Of a DNA stretch of 64,000 nt, positions 58,492-64,000 are shown in pieces. The position numbers and the translations under genes were made by a program. The stretch covers positions 186,001-250,000 of the forward strand of contig NZ_JAUFPU010000001.1 in the NCBI RefSeq assembly GCF_030409555.1. The letters are read 5' to 3'. The notes beneath the pieces are model-generated. The model was given only the letters and a program-made list of their open reading frames with translations. It had not been told where the DNA came from and made no database searches. Origin of the DNA: Chitinimonas viridis (lineage in GTDB: Bacteria; Pseudomonadota; Gammaproteobacteria; Burkholderiales; Chitinimonadaceae). Each line of letters opens with the position of its first letter. The first letter of the stretch is position 1.

Positions 58492-58971
58492 ATGCAGCCT
58501 GCCGCCAGGACTCGTGCACCCAACCGCTATCTGATTGCAGCTGGCATTGCCGCGCTGGCGGCTAGCCTGCTGCACCTCGCCATCCCCCTTGGCGGGCCCA
58601 GCTGGTATGCCTTTTTTGGGGCGCCGGATGGGCTCGTCGCCATGGCCAGTGCCGGCCACTGGTACCCAGTGGTCTGCTGCCTCGTCATCGCCCTGGCCTT
58701 GCTGCTGGCCGCCGCCTATGCCTTCTCTGGGGCTGGCATGTTGCGCCGCCTACCGTGGCAGCGCACCGTGCTGCTGGGTATCGCAGCCGTGCTGGTGCTG
58801 CGTGGCATCGGGTTCATACCGCTGATGCTGTGGCAGCCCGAGCGCCTGGTCGATATCTGCAACTGCCAGGGTGTAGATACCTTCCTCGTCATCACCTCCT
58901 TGCTTTGCCTGACCATGGGCATGGCCTACGCCCTGGGCACTCGACAACTCTGGCGCCAGCCCGACTGCTAA
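58492..58971 (+). CDS. four-helix membrane protein of unknown function
   Basis: The 159-residue protein has four predicted membrane segments (YLIAAGIAALAASLLHLAIP, YPVVCCLVIALALLLAAAYA, TVLLGIAAVLVLRGIGFIPL, TFLVITSLLCLTMGMAYALG) and a Cys pair in ICNCQG. Its start lies 4 nt after the binding-protein stop, so translation may be coupled. The family is not recognised, though small four-helix proteins of this layout are common. Confidence 0.72.
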   Translation: MQPAARTRAPNRYLIAAGIAALAASLLHLAIPLGGPSWYAFFGAPDGLVAMASAGHWYPVVCCLVIALALLLAAAYAFSGAGMLRRLPWQRTVLLGIAAVLVLRGIGFIPLMLWQPERLVDICNCQGVDTFLVITSLLCLTMGMAYALGTRQLWRQPDC

Positions 58972-59061
58972 CGACTGCCCCAGCACCATCCAGCGCCCCG
59001 CCACAGGCACGCCTGCCTACACAAGCTCATCTGGCTTTACCGATACAACCAAGAAAGTACC

Positions 59062-59967
59062 ATGCTGAACCGCGCCACCACGCCTTTGCTGATCGCTCTC
59101 GGCCTGCTGATCCAGGCCACCACACTGGCCAGTACCGCCGCCCGTCCCTACACCCTGGAGCACACCGAGGTCCGCAGTGTTCCGTCCAGGATACTGCCGC
59201 GCGACTACGAGATTTTCGTCAGCCTGCCCGAGTCCTACAACAAGACGCAGAAACGCTACCCGGTGCTGTTCATGACCGACGCCAACTACGCCTTCCCGCT
59301 GGTGCGCAGCATCAACCGGCGGGTCAACGACTATGGCCGCAATCTCGATGAGGTCATCCTGGTTGGCTTGTCCTATGCCAGGGGCGACAGCCCGATCACC
59401 AGCCGCAACCGTGACTACACCCCAACCGATATCGTGCTCAAGAAGACACGCCGACCCGGCCAGGGCGATGGTCCCTATGGCCAGGCCGAACCCTACGGCC
59501 GCTTTATCAGCGAGGAAGTCCTTCCCTTCGTGGCCCAGCACTACCGTGCCGACATGAGCAAGAAAATCTACGTCGGCCACTCCTACGGCTCGCTGCTGGG
59601 GCTGCACCTGCTGTTCCGCAAGCCCGACACCTTTGACTATTATGTCCTGGGCAGCCCCTCGCTCTGGTACGACCGCTACCATATGCTGGATGTAGAGCGC
59701 CAATACGCCGCCAGCAACAAGAACCTCTCCGCCCGCGTCCTGATGGTGGCCGGCGCCTTCGAGGCAGTACAGCCAGGCTCGGACAACCCCCGCTATGCCA
59801 AGGAGACCGACATGGTGAAGGACATGCAGCACTTCGAGCAGCAATTGAAGGGGCGCGGCTATCCAGGCTTGTCGATACGCTCGGAAGTCATCAAGGACGA
59901 AGATCACCTGACAGTGTTCCCCGCCCTGATTACCCGCGGGCTGCTGTGGGCCTTGCCCAAGCGCTGA
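59062..59967 (+). CDS. secreted alpha/beta-hydrolase, esterase D/IroE-like
   Basis: The 301-residue protein has a hydrophobic signal-like N-terminus (1-26) and a putative esterase fold: PRDYEIFVSLPESYNKTQKR, YPVLFMTDANYAFPL, nucleophile elbow VGHSYGSLLG, and the catalytic His in DEDHLTVFPALI. The closest families are ferri-siderophore esterases (IroE/Fes-like) and related lipases. The substrate is unknown. A plain AAGAAAG is the only ribosome-binding-like signal before the ATG. Confidence 0.82.
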   Translation: MLNRATTPLLIALGLLIQATTLASTAARPYTLEHTEVRSVPSRILPRDYEIFVSLPESYNKTQKRYPVLFMTDANYAFPLVRSINRRVNDYGRNLDEVILVGLSYARGDSPITSRNRDYTPTDIVLKKTRRPGQGDGPYGQAEPYGRFISEEVLPFVAQHYRADMSKKIYVGHSYGSLLGLHLLFRKPDTFDYYVLGSPSLWYDRYHMLDVERQYAASNKNLSARVLMVAGAFEAVQPGSDNPRYAKETDMVKDMQHFEQQLKGRGYPGLSIRSEVIKDEDHLTVFPALITRGLLWALPKR

Positions 59968-60105
59968 GCGGCGCTAAGTGCTTGACCGCAGCGAGGCAGG
60001 CGCAGGCATCCATCAAATTTTCCGACCTAGAAGTTGATTTCTTTCCGCTATCACCCCAATCGGGCACTGCTGATAATGGATTCAACTCATTGAAGGAATT
60101 CGATC

Positions 60106-60891
60106 ATGTCTCGCCTGCCCAGCCTGTTCATCTCCCATGGTTCGCCCATGCTGGCCCTGGATGCCGGCCCCACCGGCGCAGCCTGGGCCAGGATAGCCCA
60201 ATCGCTGCCCCGGCCCCGTGCCGTACTCGTCGCCTCGGCGCATTGGCTGACCAGCCTGCCGGCTGTCAGCACCACCGCCAGCCCCGCCACCATCCATGAT
60301 TTCCACGGCTTCCCCGAGCCTTTGTTCCAACTCCAGTACACCCCACCCGGCGCCCCCGCCGTGGCTGAGCGCGCCGCCGCCTTGCTGGCAGCCGCCGGAC
60401 TACAAGTGGGTATCGACCCTGGCCGTGGCCTTGATCACGGTGCCTGGGTGCCACTCAAGAACATGTACCCCACCGCCGATATACCGGTGTTTCAGCTCAC
60501 CATACAGCCCCGCGAGCATCCGGCCCATCACCTGCGTGTTGGTCATGCATTGGCCGCACTGCGGGACGAAGGTGTGCTGATCATCGGCTCGGGTAGCATT
60601 ACCCATAATCTGCGCGAACTGGAATGGGACGCCCCCGCAGACACCGCCATCAACGAGTATGTGCCGGCATTCCAGCAATGGGTGTACGACAAGCTGCTGG
60701 CGGGTGACCAGGCCGCACTGCTGGACTACCGCAAACAGGCTCCCGGCGCACAGCGCGCCCACCCGACCGAGGAGCACTACCTGCCGCTCTATGTCGCACT
60801 TGGTGCGGCAGGGCCCGATGCAAAGGCCGAACGACTGCACACCGGCCTGACCAACGGTGGCTTGGCCATGGATGTTTACGCCTTCCACTAG
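60106..60891 (+). CDS. ygiD: YgiD-type 4,5-DOPA extradiol dioxygenase family protein
   Basis: The 261-residue enzyme belongs to the class III ring-opening dioxygenases of the LigB fold. Zinc/iron-site candidates are His11 (LFISHGSPML), the SAHW His, and His in GSGSITHNLREL; the DHGAWVPLKNMYP block is diagnostic for YgiD. It cleaves catechol-like rings such as DOPA in vitro; the physiological substrate is unclear. The ATG has AAGGAA 7 nt upstream. Confidence 0.92.
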   Translation: MSRLPSLFISHGSPMLALDAGPTGAAWARIAQSLPRPRAVLVASAHWLTSLPAVSTTASPATIHDFHGFPEPLFQLQYTPPGAPAVAERAAALLAAAGLQVGIDPGRGLDHGAWVPLKNMYPTADIPVFQLTIQPREHPAHHLRVGHALAALRDEGVLIIGSGSITHNLRELEWDAPADTAINEYVPAFQQWVYDKLLAGDQAALLDYRKQAPGAQRAHPTEEHYLPLYVALGAAGPDAKAERLHTGLTNGGLAMDVYAFH

Positions 60892-61166
60892 ACGGACGGA
60901 AAGCACAAAAACCCCTTCTATATCAGTGCATTAGATAGAAAAGGCACGTTATTCTCCACCTGGAGAAGGCTAGCGCTTGCATAGCCTGCTCTTGCCGACT
61001 ACACCGGTTGGAGGAACTCAAGGAAATCTCGCTTCCGTCACCCTGCAGCCTTGCATCAGCCCAGTCTGTCTCAGCCATGCCGCACCGGCTGAGTCGAAAC
61101 GGCAAGCTTGCGCCTGGTGGCAAGGTCTCCGAGGGCCCCTACCTGTCCCTACTCCCGGAGCCCGTC

Positions 61167-62780
61167 ATGCGTATCTCTCAAAAACTTGCCCTGGCATTTG
61201 GCGCCCTTGTTGTGTTTGTCGCCGTGATGGGGGCCATGGGCATCTATTCGTTGACGGCGCTTGATAGCGCACTGGTAGGGGTCACCGACGATGCCTTGCC
61301 TGGGGTGCGCTATACCGGCGCCATCCGCGCGGAGGCCATCGACTTCCGCAATCGTGAAACCCAGTTGCTGATCGCCAAAAATGCCGAGGAAATTACCGAG
61401 ACGCTAGGCCGCCAGAAGAAGAACCTCGAGGCTTTGCAACAATACGAAACCGAATACGCCCGGCATTTGGCTGACGACACAGAAAAATCCCTGTTTGCCG
61501 AGTACCAGAAGCAGCAGAAAGCCTACCTGGATTCGCACGCAGCATTCCGCAAGATCGTGGAAGCCGGTGACGCCGAAGGCGCCCTTGCCTACTTCCGTGG
61601 CGACGGCCGCAAAGCCTTCCGAAGCTTCCTGCCTGCGGTGGACAAACTGGTGGAATTCAATACCAAGTCTGCGGATGTACTGACCAAGACTGCCCACGAT
61701 GACTACGCCACAGGCAGGAACTGGCTGATCGCATTTGCCATCGTGGTCAGTATCCTGGCATTGGCCCTGTCTGTCTGGATCGTGCGTAGCATCACCGGGC
61801 AGTTGGTGCGCCTGTCGACAACCATACGCGAGATAGAGCGCGATCTGGATTTCACCCGCCGGGTACCGGTAACGGGCCGCGACGAAATTGCCGACACGGC
61901 CATGGCCTTCAACTCATTGGCCAACAATGTGCAAGGCGTGCTCAAGAACGCAGGCGAGGCCAGCACCAAGCTGATGGAGATGGTATCGCAGCTGGGCAGT
62001 TCCGCCAGCGAAGTGTCGGCCGGCTCGCGCAAGCAGAGCGATGCCTCCAATGGCATGGCAGCCGCCATAGAGCAGCTGTCCACCAGTATCAGCCAACTAT
62101 CCGACAGTGCCCGCGAAGCCATGCAGCACTCGCTGAACGCCGACCAGAATGCCGAGAGCGGCGGCAAGGTCATTGCCCGCACCGTGATCGAGATGCATGG
62201 CATTGCCGAATCCATAGACCAGGTTGCCGCCAGCATACGCGAGCTGGGTGAACGCTCGCAGGAGATAGGCGGCATCGTGCAGGTGATACGGGAAGTCGCG
62301 GAACAGACCAACCTGCTGGCGCTCAACGCGGCCATCGAGGCTGCGAGGGCAGGTGAACAAGGACGCGGCTTTGCCGTGGTGGCAGACGAGGTACGCAAAC
62401 TGGCCGAGCGGACGACGGAAGCCACCCGCGACATAGGCGACAAGATAGGCGCAATACAGGGCTCCTCCAGTGAGGCCAGTGGTGCCATGCAGCAAGCACA
62501 GAGCCGGGTTGCCGGCGGGGTGGCGCTGGCAGGGCAGATAGGCGACACCGTACGCACCATCACCGAGGATGCCAAACTGGTGGAATACGAGGTCCAGACC
62601 ATCTCCACCGCCCTGAAGGAGCAGGATCAGGCCGGCCACCAGATCGCCCAGCATGTGGAGCAGATTGCCAATATGGTGGAGCGCAACAGTGTGGCGGCAT
62701 CACTGACCACACGGCTGTCTGGCGAGCTGGAGAGCATCGCCGCCAATATGCGCCTGGAGATTGCACGTTTCAGGGCTTGA
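61167..62780 (+). CDS. methyl-accepting chemotaxis protein
   Basis: The 537-residue receptor has TM1 at about 7-28, a periplasmic helical domain (about 29-183), TM2 at about 184-206, HAMP ([20 protein letters not shown] to [20 protein letters not shown]) and a cytoplasmic domain with the canonical [20 protein letters not shown] (about 378-397). The ATG at 61167 has GGAG 6 nt upstream; the longer in-frame reading lacks a signal or family match. It is followed after 46 nt by another chemoreceptor gene. Confidence 0.94.
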   Translation: MRISQKLALAFGALVVFVAVMGAMGIYSLTALDSALVGVTDDALPGVRYTGAIRAEAIDFRNRETQLLIAKNAEEITETLGRQKKNLEALQQYETEYARHLADDTEKSLFAEYQKQQKAYLDSHAAFRKIVEAGDAEGALAYFRGDGRKAFRSFLPAVDKLVEFNTKSADVLTKTAHDDYATGRNWLIAFAIVVSILALALSVWIVRSITGQLVRLSTTIREIERDLDFTRRVPVTGRDEIADTAMAFNSLANNVQGVLKNAGEASTKLMEMVSQLGSSASEVSAGSRKQSDASNGMAAAIEQLSTSISQLSDSAREAMQHSLNADQNAESGGKVIARTVIEMHGIAESIDQVAASIRELGERSQEIGGIVQVIREVAEQTNLLALNAAIEAARAGEQGRGFAVVADEVRKLAERTTEATRDIGDKIGAIQGSSSEASGAMQQAQSRVAGGVALAGQIGDTVRTITEDAKLVEYEVQTISTALKEQDQAGHQIAQHVEQIANMVERNSVAASLTTRLSGELESIAANMRLEIARFRA

Positions 62781-62826
62781 GCCGGCAGACACAGAGTGGC
62801 GCCAAGCCACCCGTGCAGGAGGAAAC

Positions 62827-64000
62827 ATGATAATCCGCTTGAGCCTGCGCCAGCGCCTGGCGCTGGCCTTTGGCGCCGTACTCTTGCTACTGGGCGCCCT
62901 GGCTGCGACGGCGCTGTATCGGCTGGAAACCACCCAGCAGCAGTTGCGCAGCATCGTCCAGCAAGACATGCAGGCCATGCAGGATGCGCAGGCCATCTTT
63001 ACCGCCGTGCGCGATATTTCGGTGGCTGTCCGCAACATTGCCCTGTTCAGCGAACCAACTGAGGTACGCCGGGAGATAGCCCGTATTGAAGAAAACCGCC
63101 GCCTCTACCAGCGACGGCATGCTCACCTGGCGGCCCTGATAGCAGCCAATACCCAATCCCTGCCGGCCGAGCGAGCCATCCTGGCCAAACTGCCAGCACT
63201 GGAACGGGCGACTCAGCTGGCCATAGACGATGCCATCGCCATGGCGACCAGCCCCGACAGTACCCAGCTGGGGCGTGCGTTGCTCAAACAGGTACGCCCT
63301 CATCAAAGCCGCTGGCTGGCCGAGTTGGATGCGCTGGTGCAATTACAGTACCGCAAGAGCGAACGCGCCTACCTGGCAGCTGAATCACGCTATGCCAGCA
63401 CCCGCCTGCAGGTGCTGCTGCTCAGCCTGCTCGCCGTACTGATCAGCCTGGCTACCGCCTGGCTATTCAGCCACCGCCTGCTCCGGCAACTGGGTGGCGA
63501 GCCCGACTATGCCGCCGAGGTAGCGCAAAGAGTCGCAGCAGGCGAGCTGTGCCTGCAGATAGAGACGGCCAGCAACGACCGCAGCAGCCTGCTTTACGCC
63601 ATACGGCAGATGGTGGAGCGCCTGCATCGCATCATCACCGAGATCAATGCCGCCGCTGGTGTCCTCAACCTGGCATCCCAGCAGGTAAGCTGCACCGCCC
63701 AGGGGCTGCAGCAAAGCGCCACCGAACAAGCCGCCAGCCTGGAAGAAACCGCCGCCTCCATCGAACAGTTCAGTGCCTCCATTGCCCACAACCACGAGAA
63801 CGCCCGCCACACCGATACCGTCGCCAGCCTCGCCGCCACCGAAGCCCAGGCCAGCGGCAGCGCCATGGCCGCCACCGTGGATGCCATGGCAGGCATCACC
63901 GCCAGGATAGGGTTGATAGAGGATATCGCCCATCGCACCAACCTGCTGGCCCTGAACGCTGCCATCGAAGCTGCCCGAGCCGGCCAGCAAGGCAAGGGGT
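62827..64000 (+). CDS. methyl-accepting chemotaxis protein, cut by the right edge
   Basis: The gene begins at ATG 62827 (AGGAGG just upstream) and stays open to the window end, giving 391 visible residues. TM1 is at about 8-30, a periplasmic domain spans about 31-193, TM2 about 194-215, then a HAMP-like linker ([20 protein letters not shown]) and the start of the signalling domain. The canonical hairpin is reached at the edge ([20 protein letters not shown]). The linker resembles that of the receptor at 5350. The C-terminal end is missing from this window, not from the genome. Confidence 0.93.
   Translation, partial: MIIRLSLRQRLALAFGAVLLLLGALAATALYRLETTQQQLRSIVQQDMQAMQDAQAIFTAVRDISVAVRNIALFSEPTEVRREIARIEENRRLYQRRHAHLAALIAANTQSLPAERAILAKLPALERATQLAIDDAIAMATSPDSTQLGRALLKQVRPHQSRWLAELDALVQLQYRKSERAYLAAESRYASTRLQVLLLSLLAVLISLATAWLFSHRLLRQLGGEPDYAAEVAQRVAAGELCLQIETASNDRSSLLYAIRQMVERLHRIITEINAAAGVLNLASQQVSCTAQGLQQSATEQAASLEETAASIEQFSASIAHNHENARHTDTVASLAATEAQASGSAMAATVDAMAGITARIGLIEDIAHRTNLLALNAAIEAARAGQQGKG

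Overview
The window is one contiguous, GC-rich, gene-dense stretch of chromosome with no rRNA, tRNA, insertion sequence or CRISPR array that I can see. Three secreted chitinases with carbohydrate-binding modules and Pro-Thr linkers, four chemoreceptors (one cut by the right edge), two RhlE-type DEAD-box helicases, a TrxC-type thioredoxin and a Pseudomonas-like spu polyamine operon point to a motile, chitinolytic betaproteobacterium (Chitinimonas/Chitinivorax/Chromobacterium-like). The exact genus is a guess.

Layout. 1-5.2 kb: PAS-AraC regulator, typA, and an RhlE helicase with a long repetitive basic tail. 5.3-9.6 kb: two chemoreceptors around a Sel1-repeat protein. 9.6-17.8 kb: a PilZ-like unknown, two orphan periplasmic binding-like proteins, an alpha/beta hydrolase, an old-yellow-enzyme operon with two tightly coupled small genes, rarD, an AtaL-like SRPBCC protein and trxC. 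17.8-22.7 kb: a 10-codon ORF, a second rhlE with a 53-residue partner, a cold-shock gene, a DUF1415 gene, an HD-GYP protein and a Cys-cluster protein. 22.8-31.7 kb: chitinase island (GH18, GH19, cupin-like/JmjC, GH18). 32-45.5 kb: polyamine block, with a lone binding protein, then potI-potH-potG-potF-spuC-puuA-puuD-ald on the minus strand, a divergent PuuR-type regulator and an aldehyde dehydrogenase. 45.6-48.3 kb: a cluster of small, mostly unrecognised genes (hemerythrin-like protein, a 23-residue hydrophobic peptide, a membrane protein, a 48-residue basic peptide, an unknown), two of them preceded by an identical 13-mer. 48.6-50.8 kb: MmcQ/YjbR-like protein and three unknowns. 51-58.5 kb: an Anbu-proteasome peptide-ligase locus (ATP-grasp, GNAT, alpha-E, GNAT, transglutaminase-like, Anbu) followed by a peptide-binding lipoprotein-independent SBP. 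58.5-64 kb: membrane protein, esterase, YgiD-like dioxygenase and two chemoreceptors.

How the parts work together. The spu block is a complete import-and-degrade route: PotFGHI imports putrescine or another polyamine, PuuA gamma-glutamylates it, SpuC transaminates amines onto pyruvate, the aldehyde dehydrogenase oxidises the aldehyde, PuuD removes glutamate, and Ald turns the alanine made by SpuC back into pyruvate and ammonia. A PuuR-like protein probably represses it through two related palindromes between ald and puuR. The chitinases supply amino sugar. The Anbu locus is the least understood system: its enzymes are predicted to make, acetylate, trim or degrade a peptide or peptide tag whose identity is unknown.

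The most interesting non-gene signals are a dispersed 24-bp repeat at four intergenic sites (one as a facing pair), hairpins in nearly every gap of the spu operon, homogeneous hexanucleotide tracts encoding the chitinase linkers, and several short genes with strong ribosome-binding sites.
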